DNA of 64,000 bases from Apoda limacodes (GCA_946406115.1 OX291551.1:4774001-4838000); one strand, 5' to 3'. Shown: positions 34,593 through 47,432, counted from the first letter of the stretch. Translations and numbers: made by a program. Notes: generated by a model from the letters alone, not told the origin.

Positions 34593-35005
34593 TACTAAGA
34601 TCATAAATGCGAAAGTAACTCTGTCTGTCTGTCCATCCGTCCGTCCGTCTATATGTCTCTTACCTTTTTACCAATTAAAATAAAATTTGCCATGAAGATA
34701 GTTTGAGTCCCGAAAAAGGACATAGGGTAATTGATAACGTCAAGCGTGAGTCGGTTTTTTTACATTAATTGAGGAGTTTCTGTTAAGATCCTATACACCG
34801 ATAATCGAATTTAAGGTGCGTGGAACCGCAGGCAAATTTGGCATGGAGATAGTTTGAGTCCCGGAAAAGGACAAAGGCTTCTTGAAAACGTCAAGTCTGA
34901 TTCTTTTTTTTTTCTAAAATATTTAATTATTATTTTTCTATTGAAATTGAAATCCTACACTGATAACCGAATTGAGGGCGGGTGAAACCGAAAACAACAG
35001 CTTGT
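34593..35005 (+). repeat. Lepidopteran interspersed repeat, internally duplicated
   Basis: aagatcataaatgcgaaagt opens the repeat. The phrase with tttgagtcccg, aaaagga and cgtcaag occurs twice (34690-34760 and 34845-34900), so part of the unit is duplicated. Confidence 0.65.
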
Positions 35006-35009
35006 TAAT

Positions 35010-36070
35010 TATAAATATATTACCATTAGTCATATGCCCAACATAAAAAACATTCCTATTTAATTAAACGCTGACTGATATTTGATATACGCCACCGAAA
35101 CTAAATTAATGTTTGGCAATTAGACAAGACTTGATGAACGAGCGGCTTAGATAGAAATGTATTGTAATATTGAGTTTGCTCTTATTTTTAAGGCTTAAAA
35201 TGTGCAGTTTTCGGATCGTTTTAGAAATAGATTTGACAGCACTTATGCAAGTTTCAAACTGAAGAAAATACTTGTTGCTTTTATCCATGTTCAAGTTTTC
35301 CCCTGTTTCTCCTTGGATTTTGGCGTACTTATTAAAACTTATCATATTTTAATATACATATATTAAATATATACAGTCACTATGTCTGTATGTTTTGCTT
35401 TTTTGAAATCCCTTTCGTATAATAAACATTTTCGGATGTGCTCTATACGAATATGTAAACTAATTTTTAAAAAACTAAAACAGATATATAATAATTCATT
35501 AACTTCCAGGACAAGTAATTTCTATACAATTAGGTTGAGATTTGGAAGAGAAAAGTGGGAAATATAAACCACTAATTTTGATATTGTAACTAAGCACGAG
35601 TTGTCCCTGTCGCACATCGGTGTTTTGGCCCGGGTCTTTGTCCGACAGCAATTGTATTTCTAAATACCTATGAATGTTTTCGCTTGGGTCTGATATTTCT
35701 TCTTAAAATTCTTTTCCTAAAAAATTACAATTTGGGCATTGTGATATCCGTAAAAACATCGCTTTACAAAAACAACTCCTGTAGTAGAAATATAATTTAC
35801 TAGATTCCAGAATAGATAGAGCTTTTGATCGAGATAATAAAAATAATCCCGTGGGAACTCTCGATTAGAATAATGAGAATTCAATGTCCTTTCAAGCTTT
35901 CCCTTTAACTATCCCTGCACCAGAAATCAGGTCATCTTAATGCTTTGTTGTGCCTACGACCTATTGTGTTATTTAAGCCTTTGTTACTCAGGCATGGTGT
36001 AGCCTCTTATACGAGCGAAAAAACTTTTGGAATCGGAAATATAGATTTTTATTTATTTATAAGCATAATT
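35010..36070. other. No gene seen
   Basis: AT-rich. Frames at 35106-35345 and 35382-35567 lack motifs. Confidence 0.45.
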
Positions 36071-36077
36071 AGAAAAT

Positions 36078-36115
36078 AAATATATGTAATTTGTGATGAA
36101 AAATTACATATATTT
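36078..36115. repeat. Perfect 15-base stem hairpin
   Basis: aaatatatgtaattt and aaattacatatattt are exact complements around an 8-base loop. It lies in AT-rich DNA and may be chance or a small cruciform. Confidence 0.6.
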
Positions 36116-36289
36116 AAAAAGTGCTAAATTATATTTAATCTGGCAGATATTTGTGAAACTGCGGTAAAAACCTTGTTGGCGCCTTGCAGCGTGCTTCATA
36201 CAAACGACTTTCTCACTTATTTTTGACATTCACAAATCAAACATTATAAAATTTTGTAACATGATCTGAAGCCTAATATCAATGTTTGT

Positions 36290-36790
36290 GATTTTCCAAA
36301 ATGCGTTCGCGGAAGAAAGTTTCTCTGAATCCAGGTCCAATGGTCAGACCATTTCTGTTCTAAAGTATGAGAATAAATTCCCTGCCGATGGCGAGCGGTG
36401 CGGTTTCGAACAACTCCTCAGGACACATCCGATTGTACAAGCGGTAGAACACACACAGGGAGGCAAAGTCTCTCCTTAAGCCTACGGGTTCGATACGGCA
36501 AGTGAGTATGGGATCGTCGAAAAACCTACAGCCCGTCGTTGAACCGAGTCAAAAGAGCCCAGCTGGTATTCGGGGGCACCCACCCAGAGATGGCAGCAGT
36601 ACTTCATATGGGGCCGAACTTGCGACTTGTAAAGCAGCAACCTCTGCCCCGATGTGAAGTACTGCCTCGCTGTGTTGAGTACATCTAGTTTTTTGGACAC
36701 CATTTTTTGGTGAAGCCTTGCCTTGCAAATGATCTCGGAACTGAACATCGCTAGAGATGTCAACGCCAAGGATACCAATGCTCATGGAGA
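36290..36790 (-). pseudogene. Jockey-like RT C-terminal fragment
   Basis: Minus-strand blocks: SIGILGVDISSDVQFRDHLQ, then in another frame KKLDVLNTARQYFTSGQRLL, YKSQVRPHMKYCCHLWVGAP, YQLGSFDSVQRRA, and near 36300 RNFLPRTHFG. A one-base shift separates the first two blocks. The palm with its catalytic box and the 3' tail are missing. Confidence 0.8.
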
Positions 36791-38105
36791 TGGAGAGGGG
36801 AGTGTTCTGGAATTGTGGTGTGTGGAAGTATGCTTAAAAATAGTGTGTTGGGGTTTTCAGCATAGCAAAGTTTGTTAATGCACGACCGACAGTAGACTCT
36901 ATAAAACTGAAACGTTCTTTCAAGTATAACGGAGTAGACGGATTAAACAGTACGTTGTAGGTAAGGAATAGAATATGAGTATTCCAGCAAAGGTAAATTG
37001 GGAGCTACTTGAGTTTTAATCAGAATTCGGATATTTGATAATTTTTAAGTAAACCAAATATTAGGAGAAAAGTATTTGCATCAGTTATCTGGTGGTCAGG
37101 TCCCATGGTACAAGCCACAATCCTCGATAAGTTTGGGACCAGATGGCGCTGTGTGAGATTTCCATGTGATTACAATTATTTTCATAAAGTTCTGTATTCA
37201 TATAGTAATTCACCTACATGATATGTATATATATGTAAATGCAGATGAATAAAAGTACGTAGTAAAAAAAATAGTCACAATAATTGCTTAGGATATCTTT
37301 TATTTTGATTTTTATCAGTGGGATCAGAATAGTGTAAACCTATGATTTTTAACTGTATAGGAGCAAAGAAGTGAGATTAAATTTGTACTTAATTCTAATA
37401 TATATATAACTAATATTTTCTAATTAGTAAAAACCCATATTTAATTACATTATGTGCCTCAATGTTTCTGGACGCCTCATTTCCATAGTGAGTGACGTGA
37501 AGTTCCGCCCTGAGCCTTTGAATGACATCAGCGGACTTTTTTTACCAAATTAAGTTGGGGGAGCTTGCCATACCCAGCTTTATTTTAAATTTATGCAACG
37601 TTAATTAAATCTACGCAGACCGCTGCGTGACAACACTATTTGAAGTTTAAGTAAAATTAACTAAGATCAAATAAAAATCAAAATTCTATTTTATAATAAA
37701 TAAAGTTATATATTTTTTAAAAGAAAAAGTATAAAATTTTATCAAAACACGTGATTGTTTAAATGAATATAAATGAAACACGTATTTGACAAACTCTGAA
37801 TCCATTGACATATTGATGTATTGTAAGCAATATATGCGAATTAATTAACAAGTATTTGTGGATTATTTAATTAGTCTGACAAAACCTTTCAGCATACTAA
37901 CTGCGTTTTGGCGTTTGCGTTGCGTGGCGTTTTTAGTTTTTATTGTTTAATTCTGAAATTTTAAATTTTTGTAATTAGTTGAGTTTTGTTTTAAGCCCTT
38001 AAAAACACCACAATGAGATGAGATGATAGGAAAATTTTAATTATAGACTTGTTGAACGATTAAACCTCACGTTTTACCTACTCCGTGACCCTTAGTTTCA
38101 GTTGT
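36791..38105. other. No gene seen
   Basis: AT-rich DNA. Nothing recognised on either strand. Confidence 0.45.
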
Positions 38106-38109
38106 TGTT

Positions 38110-38785
38110 TTTATGGTGCCATACCTCAAAAGGAAAAAAGGAACACTTATCTGTTTGTGAAGATTCTTTTTCTCAGGTTCCTGAGAAAGCGTATAGAGTA
38201 AGTTAAAATGAATATCTAATACTAAGGTCTAGGTCTAGGGTCAATTGAATCAAGCTTATAAATCAATGCAATAAAAAAATTCGGCCATTTTTGTCGCATA
38301 TTTAGGCATTATCAAAATAATAAAAAACTATGGGGTACTTCATTTTGTCCTAGAATCATGAAATATGGCACGAAGCCAGGTTTTATATCGCAAATATGGG
38401 AAAAAAACTTAAATTTGTTATTTTTTAGTTATAACAAATTAAAACAAAGTTTTCTGTCTATCTGTCAAGTTAAAATTAATATCAAATACTAAGTTGTCAC
38501 AGTAATGGTCACTTTAAGTTGTTATAAAATAAAACTTCTAAGTCAGTGCACAACACAAAACAACAGTGTGACACAAATTAATCTAAACCTATGAGGTACT
38601 TCCCGTTGACCTAGAATCATGAAATTTGGCAAGAAACAAGATGTTGAAAAAATCCAAAAACTGATAACTAAGACATAAACCTATGAGATTAGATCTCATG
38701 ATAGAAGAACTATCTACACATAATAAGTTTGTATGGAACCCTCGGTGCCCGAGTTAGACTCGCACTTGTCAGTTTTTATAGGCAC
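38110..38785 (+). repeat. Lepidopteran interspersed repeat, nearly full length
   Basis: Opens tggtgccatacctcaaaagg and ends with ggaaccctcggtgcccgagt and tagactcgcacttgtcag. Inside, the phrase with ggtactt, cctagaatcatgaaat and tggca occurs twice (38330-38375 and 38590-38630). Related openings stand at 61999 and 62727, and a related end on minus at 16035. Confidence 0.65.
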
Positions 38786-38789
38786 TAAA

Positions 38790-39900
38790 CTTAGTGAACT
38801 GATCTGAGTTTTTTTATATTAATAATTTTAATTGAATCTCTCTGCGACAGCCAAAGTATAATTTATTAAATAGATAAAATACCTTAAAAGGGTAGCTGAG
38901 TAATCCAAAAAAAAAATATTCCATAAACCTTTATTTGTCTAATCCATTTCAGCAAAATCTAGAACGTAAAATGTTCATGGTAAAAGAGTCGAAGAAAGAA
39001 TTTATCGGAGCAGCAAAAATGGTGACAATTATTTAAATCACTGAGGACATTACAGTTAATGGAGTAAGACGAGGGAGATTAAGTTATGAATATTTAAATA
39101 GACAAAATGAAATGTCTCTCTTTGATGTATATAAAATTGTATTTTTTACAAAAAAGGTAATTATTTTCTTGTTTTTATATTGCCGCTAGAAGTACAAAAC
39201 CATGCCAATAAAGTGCGAAACTCTAGCAAAGTTCAGTAGGACCTTCAGCAAAAGAAATTACTCAGTTCAGTGTCGAATGGGCAAAGATCGAGCACTCAAC
39301 TTCATAAAATTCAACGGTGATACCGTCCAAAAACCTCTGGAAACCTTCCATATATGCAAAATCTGACTTGAATTGCGTAGAGTGGTAAGAAATATTGGAT
39401 TTACACAACATTCAATAATCCAAAACCCGAGGTTCCATATTCCGAACTCCGACTAATCGTGTGTGTGAGATGCACCACGCACGAAACGGAGAAGAACATA
39501 GGCTATTTATCCTGGATAATCTTAATGTTTTCGCAGGAATAACTATAATCGAATACAGCGATGGTGAAGCCGTATGAAAAAGCTAGTACGTGAATATGTT
39601 TTTCCACTAGGTCGGCTCCAGGGACAGTTTACGCTATATTCTATGTCCTGGATCTTCTTTTTCCAGGAACCTTAAATGGACCTATTTCCGCTGCTTTTTA
39701 GTTGCGTACTTAAAGAGCGCAAACGGAGCCATATTACCATATGCCTTGCCTTATTTGTCAGCCCGTCAGTTCGATTTTCAAAGGGATTTTAGACGATAGT
39801 AGGTAGAAGCCTGAAATTTTCGCAGAATATGTATTATAATAGCGGATTATGTAACAAATAATAAAAAGTTAAAAAAATAAATATACTCGTCTTTGAGATT
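38790..39900. other. No gene seen
   Basis: AT-rich, with no supported feature. A weak repeat-like phrase (gcaggaataactataatcga) near 39535 may be a fragment of the tattataaatgcgaaagt family. Confidence 0.4.
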
Positions 39901-39904
39901 ATAA

Positions 39905-40135
39905 TATCCCACTAATATTATATATGTGAGAGTTTGTATGTCTGGATGGATGTTTGTTACTCAATAACGCTTCAACCAAAACAACGCGGGGATAACTAAA
40001 ACAGAGTTAAACGAACTATCGCTGCAACTATAGTATGGTATAGCAATTCATATTGGTATTATTAATTAATTAATTAATTTCAATTATTCCACACCGATAA
40101 CCGAATTTAGGGCGGGTGGTGCAGCTGGCAAAGTG
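39905..40135 (+). repeat. Lepidopteran interspersed repeat
   Basis: cccactaatattatatatgt is followed by caataacgcttcaaccaaaa, acgaactatcgctgcaacta and gaatttagggcgggtggtgc, in the family order. Confidence 0.65.
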
Positions 40136-40612
40136 GGGTCCCTATACAAAAACAAATTTTCGATGTTTTTGCTCTATCGTAAAAACGCAGAAACACATAC
40201 AAGTTTCAAACTTGCAGTGAAATTTGAATGAGATATTCTCTAGGGAATACAGTATAGGCACAGTAAAGAGAGTATATATATCCTTATTCAGTGGGATAAT
40301 GGGTTCTTTAAGAATGGATTAATTAGATATACGTGAGTGTAAGTAGTAACCTGTTACAAATATAACAAATAAGGTTATAAATTTACCAACCCCTGATGTT
40401 ACAACACGTATAATTACGATAACCGCTCTTAAACAAGTGGGCCGCATGCTAACTAAACGCTTACTCACAATTGTCCCCATACGTAATAATCATCAATTTA
40501 ATTTGTGTAGTCATTTTGAACCTTCTGTCATTGCCAAGTACATACTCACCTAAGTGTCCTGAAGTGTGAATGACTTTTCAGTTCCTAATATTTAGGTGCC
40601 GACAGCACAGAT

Positions 40613-40815
40613 TATATGACATACAAGCTGACGGGGCAGACGTTATCCTGCATGATACCGACTGCAGCGCCATCTGCCGGGCTGATTTTTGAATCTAAAT
40701 CATCCAGGGCGCCACCAAAACGCATATAAAAAAAATCATTCAAATCGGTCCAGCCGTTTAGGAGGAGTACAGTGACATATACACATACAGTAGAATTATA
40801 TATATAAAGATATGA
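40613..40815 (-). repeat. Helitron-like repeat, short
   Basis: On the minus strand it reads tatataattctactgtatgt, then tactcctcctaaacggctgg, ggcagatggcgctgcagtcg and an ending aacgtctgccccgtcagctt. Same order as at 34020-34592, without the filler. Confidence 0.55.
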
Positions 40816-40910
40816 CAGTTTTACACCTCATTACCAGATGGTATTAACCCTGCTTAAAAGTTATGGTGCCGCCGTAAGTATTTATACCTTCATATTCACG
40901 TCTCAGAAAT

Positions 40911-42382
40911 GGTGTCGCAGCAGTCGGGGATGTCTTCAGATTAGGTTAAACTGCGACTTTTCTAATTAAATAACTCAACTTCACCTTCACGAACAATTTT
41001 TAATTTATATGGTACATTGCCAAACAAGATGGTAAAAGGTCCTATAGGACCTGACACTATTTATTCTAACAACTTTGAGAAATGTTTTTTTTCTCAAATT
41101 CCAAAACTGACTGACCCCTGACTGAAATCATTTTAAATTTGACAGTTAAGCCAAAATGTAAGTAGAAATTAAAAGTAAACCCTTGTAGAGGTTGGCACAT
41201 ACCTTTACAAAGGTTCTATGCTACAATACCTCGCTCGCCCTGCAAGGAAAAAACCTGAGGTAATAGGGCGAGGGGTTTTCCTAAACATTAAAATATAAAA
41301 TACACAGATCAAAAAGTATATAAATAAAAAAAAAGTCAGTATGTAAAACAAAATTCTAATTTAGGACTGGTTTAAGAACGTTCCATCCTTTCAAAACCTG
41401 ATTAATAACTATCATACATCACCTAATACATCAACTGGCAATAAGAGATGTCAGAAGACACCCCCCGCCGCGACAATGGCGCCTAACGTGAAAAACAAGA
41501 ACTAAAGAAACCCTATTGCGACAACACACAGCACAGCTGCCTTCTGCCTTACTTATAGGTACACCCTTTCCCGGGTTAAAATAAGATTTCAGGGTCTGAT
41601 TACCAGATACCTTTTCTTTCTATGAGGTTTACTTCCTTGTTATAAAGCGTTTGACAACTTATAAAATAAGCCTTATGTCTTAATGTATATTTTTTTTCCT
41701 ATTTTTCATTTCTATAGCGGACGGTAACTGTATAAAGAAGCCTGGTAAACCATAGGGGTTCGATTCTCGAGTGGTCTACCTATATGGTGACACCTCTTAT
41801 TGCCAGATGATGTATTAGGTGAGGTATGATATTTATTGATAAGGTTTTGAAAGGATGGAACGTTCACGTGTATATACATATACGTCATATCATTTAAATG
41901 TCATACTAGTCGGAATCTTCACTCCAGTCGGTATCCTCATCCCAGTCCTAAATTAGAATTTTGTTTTACATACTGACTTTTTTTTTATTTATATACTTTT
42001 TGATCTTTGTATTTTATATTTTAATGTTTAGGAAAAACCCCTCGCCCTTATTACCTCAGGTTTTTTCCTTGCAGGGCGATCGGGGTATTGTAGCATAGAA
42101 CCTTTGTAGAGGTATGTGCCAACCTCTACAAGGTTTTACTTTTAATTTCTACTTACATTTTGGCTTAGCTGTCAAATTTAAAATGATTTCAGTCAGGGGT
42201 CAGTCAGTTTTGGAATTTGAGAAAAAAAACATCAAAGTTGTTAGAACAAATAGTGTCAGGTCCTTTTACCATCTTGTTTGGAAATGTATCATATTAATTA
42301 AAAATTGATCGTAAAGGTGAAGTTGAGTTTTATAATTTGAAAAGGCGCAGTTTAACCTTTCTGAAGACATCCCCGCTGCGAC
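40911..42382. mobile_element. Fold-back element of about 1.5 kb
   Basis: Left arm 40911-41465 and right arm 41785-42382 are inverted copies. Pairs include gggatgtcttcaga with tctgaagacatccc, taatttaggactgg with ccagtcctaaatta, and ccatcctttcaaaacctgat with its near complement at 41850. The right arm has about 70 extra bases (41873-41942). The unpaired middle is about 320 bases without a gene. No transposase is present, so it would be non-autonomous. Confidence 0.75.
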
Positions 42383-42762
42383 AGTAGTACCTAAATATGA
42401 CCGTAAAACAAAGGTAAGTAATCATATAAATTTTACTAAATATATTTTTATATTACACACGTTCGTTATCCACCGTTGAAATCACATACCTACTTTTATG
42501 TAACTTAAAGTTTTTGTTGTTAAAGTTTTGCGTGCTCCACACGTTAGAATACAATACAACTATTTAAAGGTATACGTTCGCTCATATTTTAATAAATACC
42601 GATTTCATTGTTTTTATGTATCTTAGCATGAAAAATTATATTCTAATTATATGAAAATTAAAATGTTCCTTCAATTTTATTGCAGTTATTTGGGAGTCCA
42701 ACTACTTATAAAAACGCACACCCACCTTTTGATACCAACTACTCTCTGTCTCTTACTGTCAC

Positions 42763-42764
<2 letters not shown>

Positions 42765-42804
<40 letters not shown>
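42765..42804 (+). repeat. (AC)20 microsatellite
   Basis: Twenty uninterrupted AC dinucleotides. It translates as an apparent Thr-His repeat in one frame, which is not a gene. Confidence 0.95.
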
Positions 42805-42807
<3 letters not shown>

Positions 42808-43714
42808 TGTTTTATTTAGGTTAAAGTCAAAGAAAAAGGAAGTGACAATTGTTGACAAATTTGATATTATGATAACTGTAACTTTAATGTAAATTATTTT
42901 ATGTTTTTGATCGATGACGCCTCAATATAAGGGCTTAATATTGCAATGATAATTTTATTTTTAACTACAGTGTTAGTCCCCAGGAAAAAAGAACCAGTGG
43001 TTCGATACACACTCATATCACATTGTCATAATGTTCTCAGCTTTATTTAACCAGCCACTTAAGTCCTGTGTGACAAGTAGATAGCCCGTCTCCGCAACAC
43101 TGCCTTTTGTAAAGTGTATCTGAACTAAGGTGGGTTTATATTTGTCCCATAACTGGGCAATCACTAGATTTAGGGTAGTAAGTGGTAGAATAAAGACCAA
43201 AGATAGAATAATATATTGCCAGTTTTTTTTTATACCACTAAGGTTGCATTTAAATGTTTTTTTTTTAGTTCTTGATTTAATTTATTGAATTTAACAAACT
43301 AAACTTAACTTAAAATCTATAACAAACGAGGGATACACTAACAATTTATGCACTCGTGATTGAAAGGTACGAAATCGATCCGAGGATTAGGCGGATATGG
43401 ATATGCGAAGCGGATATGTATATTTAATCGGAATGATATGTGACATATCCAATCTTTGTCCGGAGTTACTTAACCCATGGCTAGTTTTAGCACTTCTATG
43501 CTTAGCCCTTAGTGAAAATTGTGCGATAGTGATATTTTTTGTAGATTCCTATAATAGGCGTAATTATTGAGTGTTACATAGAAATTATTATTTTACATAC
43601 TCTCTCTTTTTATTCATATTTAATTTTTGTAAAGGTGTTTTTAATTCTAAAACACTTTTATTAAGTGAGGCATTGATTAATGGGTATGGTCGGTCATTGT
43701 TTTTTTAATATGCC

Positions 43715-43818
43715 ACTGAAGTGGCAAACAAACTTACGGTTCGCCAGATTGTAAGTGGTCACTGTAGCCTATGGACACTTGCAACACTTAGGGCAACACT
43801 CGCGCGTTGCCGTTGTGA
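43715..43818 (-). repeat. Jockey-like 3' tail fragment
   Basis: It contains gtggcaaacaaacttacggt and ggtcactgtagcctatggac and ends tcgcgcgttgccg, as in the other tails. Confidence 0.65.
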
Positions 43819-44365
43819 AAGTAAATCGTCACAATGGTTGTTTAAAAAAACTTGTTAAGAGGGCGATATAGGCCAGAGAGCTAATTTCTGTACTACTAAC
43901 GTTGTGTATGTAAATGTACTAAAAATCATTACAAAATGTCATATGCATTACTATTAGATACATTTGTTAGATACTTCCTCAGTAAATTATTCCATAATGA
44001 CGCCTTGAAACTTATTTTTTTTTTGTATAGGATTTAACGTTTTTACCGTTTTGTAGTCACATTTTTCTAGTTTTTGCTACAACTTAGAGTTAATGCACTA
44101 GATAACAAGCTATTCTAATTATTTAACCAACTTTCATTACAATAAAATGCAATACACGCTTTAAAAATTTGCACAAGTAATGAAACAATGCTCTATTTCA
44201 GATTTTTTATTGCATTCAATACAATAAATGAAAATCACTCTTTTAGGTTATGTACTAGACAAAAGAAGGTTTTATAACCTATATTTTTTTCAATCCTTTA
44301 GGTGCTATAGTTCAGCCACAAAATTTGCACAAAAACGGCGTATTTACGCGGTCCAGGCTATACCG

Positions 44366-44945
44366 CAGCCTTAACAGCAACAACAACGACTTCAAAAAGA
44401 TGCACTAAAAAAAGATTCCGATGAATTGAGAACCTCCTCGTTGTTTGAAGTCGGTTAAAAAGGTAAAAATAATCATTTCAAAAATTCAGATCTAAATTAC
44501 AGTCTAAAGTTGGTGTCTATCTTTAACAGTTTATAACACTTCACTTGCAGGCCAGCAACTTCAAACTGTAATTTGTATCAGATTATTTGAAATATTTATT
44601 TTTACATTTTAGTGCATCTTTTTGAAGTCGGTTGTTGTTTTTGTTAAAAAGTTTCAATTTTTACTTTTAAGTGACCTATTGGCTTATTTGTCGTTTACGA
44701 AAAAAAGCCCACATCGCTTTAAGTGTGCCTATAAAATTTTTAAGAGTTCCTTCGATTTTTCCAGGATCCCATCATTATATTCTGAGCTGATGACCATTGG
44801 ACCAACTGGGAAGTATACCCTTCCAAACTAAAAAAAATTTACCTAATCAATCAATAAATTATCGACTAATCAGGATACACACATAAAAAATATTTAGGCG
44901 AATTGAGAACATCCTTCTTTTTTGAAGTCAGTTAGAAAGGGGTAT
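44366..44945. mobile_element. Second copy of the MITE family with its flank
   Basis: cgacttcaaaaagatgcact on the left pairs with agtgcatctttttgaagtcg on the right at about 44610-44630. An extra piece ending tgtttgaagtcggttaaaaa is inserted in the left arm (44405-44462). The downstream flank to 44945 matches 10823-11415. Confidence 0.65.
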
Positions 44946-45784
44946 TAAAATGTAAGGAGTCAGAAGGATAAGTCGATGACAGTTTAATCAAATAATGGAG
45001 ATAACTGTTTAAACAACTGTTTCAGGCAACTGAGAATTTCTTCATAAAATCCTATTTTACGCGAATCACAGAGCCCGTTCCAGAGATAAAGCATTTCTCA
45101 CAAACGAACACTTTACGACACTACTAAAACGCAAACGCCCGTGTCAGAGCGCGTAAACATTGTTTATTACTCATCTCTGATAGCATTACAAACTTGACGA
45201 AGTAGCTATTCCAAGTTACATTATATTATACTTCGTAAATTGTTTAGTGATTGGGAAAAGTGTCAAATAAGTACCAGTGTGATAAATAGTAAGAGCTGTT
45301 AATCTATTGCGGCGCACGTGTATTACGTGAAGGGAAACCAGAGATGAACGTGTACTTTGCCTCACTTTGTATGCAATTGCGTCCACTAGGACTTACGGCC
45401 AAGTAACATTCCGATAGAAAAAGACCCACGCAACTAACATGTGTAGCCTTCTTAGACCATTTACTCAAAGGTAGTCTTCGTGTGCACACCCAGCGCAGCA
45501 GTAAATATGCTGACGAGTAATTACTTACTTGGACTGTTGCTTAGAAAAAGATCAGAAACATTTGTTTGGATATAGACTGCGGCTGTGGAAGTTCGTGCGT
45601 TGGCCATACACAATAGACTTCTATAGCCGAAAGGGTCAAAGCACACATAGCTGCAAAAGCACAATGCTTGGGCGTTAAATGTGGTCCTTTATGAATCCTT
45701 GTCATTGGCTTGCATGTCAGTTACCAGAATCAAAGGTACTTTTAAAATATTTCAGCAGAAGATGGTTATAACCTGATTTCATAT

Positions 45785-46050
45785 TTAATATAAATAAATA
45801 CTTCCATAGCAAAGATGTAGTCAAAAGATAATGATGTACTAGGACTTTATAAGTCACTAGGAGTTGTATGTGACGACGTTACGAGCGTATTTCCAGATCA
45901 AATTTGTAGTTGAGATTTTTATCAGTCAGACTTGTGCCTCGGTAGCTCAGTGGTAGAGCACTTACACGGAATTTAAGGGTCGCAGGTTCAAGTCCTGGCT
46001 CGAGGTTAATCTTTGCAATGGAAGTATTTATTTATATTGATGATATAGCC
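45785..46050 (+). mobile_element. Inverted-repeat element carrying a tRNA-like segment
   Basis: aatacttccatagcaaagat near 45800 and atctttgcaatggaagtatt near 46020 are inverted repeats with one mismatch over 20 bases. Between them lie a body of about 120 bases and a tRNA-like segment at 45936-46007. Related copies at 16700 and 15760 share outer and inner sequence. It may be a tRNA-derived SINE whose ends happen to be inverted, or a MITE that captured a tRNA-like sequence. Confidence 0.65.
45936..46007 (+). other. tRNA-like segment with A and B boxes
   Basis: 72 bases fold as a cloverleaf. Acceptor GCCTCGG pairs with TCGAGGT (two wobbles). The D-arm is GCTC/GAGC with an AGTGGTA loop. The anticodon stem CTTAC/TTAAG has one mismatch. 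The T-arm GCAGG/CCTGG has one mismatch, with loop TTCAAGT. The A box (TAGCTCAGTGGTAGAGCA) and B box (GGTTCAAGTCC) look intact. The expected anticodon position is GGA, but the base before it is C where tRNAs have U, so it is unlikely to be a working tRNA. Confidence 0.65.
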
Positions 46051-46194
46051 ATAGATATGGCATGTATAATATATTTTCTTCGAAGACTAACCTTCAGGGA
46101 GTCATAAACGAAGAAATATTATTTCTATGTAAGTATATTTATATTGTATTTCTTACTTCTATGAAGATTTTGTTTGTTTTTGTTAGATTGATGT

Positions 46195-46220
46195 TCTAGG
46201 ACTTTATAAGTCACTAGGAT
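46195..46220 (+). repeat. Short duplicate of sequence inside the tRNA-like element
   Basis: The run ctaggactttataagtcact is shared by 45838-45862 and 46194-46218 and is partly self-complementary. It suggests a partial duplication beside the element. Confidence 0.45.
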
Positions 46221-46924
46221 TTAATATTTAAGTGATATACGTGCCATCGTGACCACGTCACTTCATGATTATCGTCCTTAAATTCACATGGAAGGAGTCA
46301 CGCGAAAAATTAATAATGTGGCATTAATAAAGTAGGTAAGGTTTCATGACAACAATTGAAAAAAATTCCAACCAATTACGACAGGCAGTGAATTATCATA
46401 TTGCATAGTAGAGCTTTTAGCATTTTACCGAGGCCGTTGCCGTTGCCGAGTCAAACGACGCAGAAACTTTCGCCTCACTCTCTGATTCCCGCCGAGGATA
46501 ATGTCATTGCTGAGCTTTAACGCCCACTGCGTTCTGCGAAGAGCTTTTTAGCACTTTTATTGTGAATAATGAATTTAACTATTGAGATTCAATCTCGAGT
46601 AAGATAGTCAGTCACTGGCTAAGTCAGACGATGAATAAAACTTGTTTTTTTATTTTTCAGGAAAAAATCTTAGATTAAGTCTAGCTATAATATAAATATT
46701 ACACGCGTATTTAAAGTAACTACTACTACTAGTGTATAGACACCAAATTAACTAAAAATATAAAATACTACTCTACTCTACTTATTAAGTCCCCCGCCGC
46801 ACCTATCCGTCTGTGCAGACGTTTTTTTCTGAACGGATTTATGGTTATTTTTAAGGTTATATCAAAACAAAATATAGGGAGTGAAGTTAGTAAAATCTAT
46901 TTATGAAAATAATATAAAAAAAAT

Positions 46925-47028
46925 TATGTAACAAGTATTATTAGTTATCTAACAAGTATTATTAATTATGAAGTAAGTATTATTAATTATGTAACAATAC
47001 TTGTTACATAATTATTAGTACTTGTTAA
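46925..47028 (+). repeat. Minisatellite, attatgtaacaagtattatt
   Basis: Repeats of about 20 bases, one of them inverted near 47000 (gtaacaatacttgttacata), so a cruciform is possible. The same unit occurs at 47350-47432 and 48172-48320. Confidence 0.7.
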
Positions 47029-47046
47029 CCCCCCCCCCCCCCCCCC
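47029..47046 (+). repeat. Run of 18 C
   Basis: Homopolymer directly after the minisatellite. The length may be uncertain because such runs are error-prone in sequencing. Confidence 0.8.
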
Positions 47047-47349
47047 TTAATATAACATAATATAGGTCAGTAATTTTAAAATGTGTCTAAAATAAATAAC
47101 ATTAATTAGTATGTTATATACCTAATAAGTTTTATTGGAACTAGTACTAGTAGTACTTTCTTTTAATTTAATTTTCCATTTAGTTTAGTATAGGTATTTA
47201 CTTATAAGTTACACTAATTAACAAATGAAATTTGTATGTCCTACCCTGTTATATTATCTCACAAAGAACTAGCGTTAACTGGAAGAAAATGCCAATAGGC
47301 CTTAAGTTCGCCTTTGTACAACTTTTAAGTGCAATATTTTTTTTCTGTC

Positions 47350-47432
47350 TATCTATTATTAATTATGTAACAAGTATTATTAAATTATGTAACAAGTATT
47401 AATAATTATGTAACAAGTATTATTAAATTATA
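47350..47432 (+). repeat. Minisatellite on the left of the RTE insertion
   Basis: Three to four copies of attatgtaacaagtattatt. Confidence 0.7.

Noticed and set aside
42680..42892. 70-codon frame with a Thr-His repeat
   Set aside because: It reads through the (AC)20 microsatellite.
45936..46007. Functional tRNA gene
   Set aside because: Base 33 is C instead of U, stems have mismatches, and the segment is part of a dispersed repeat with degraded copies.
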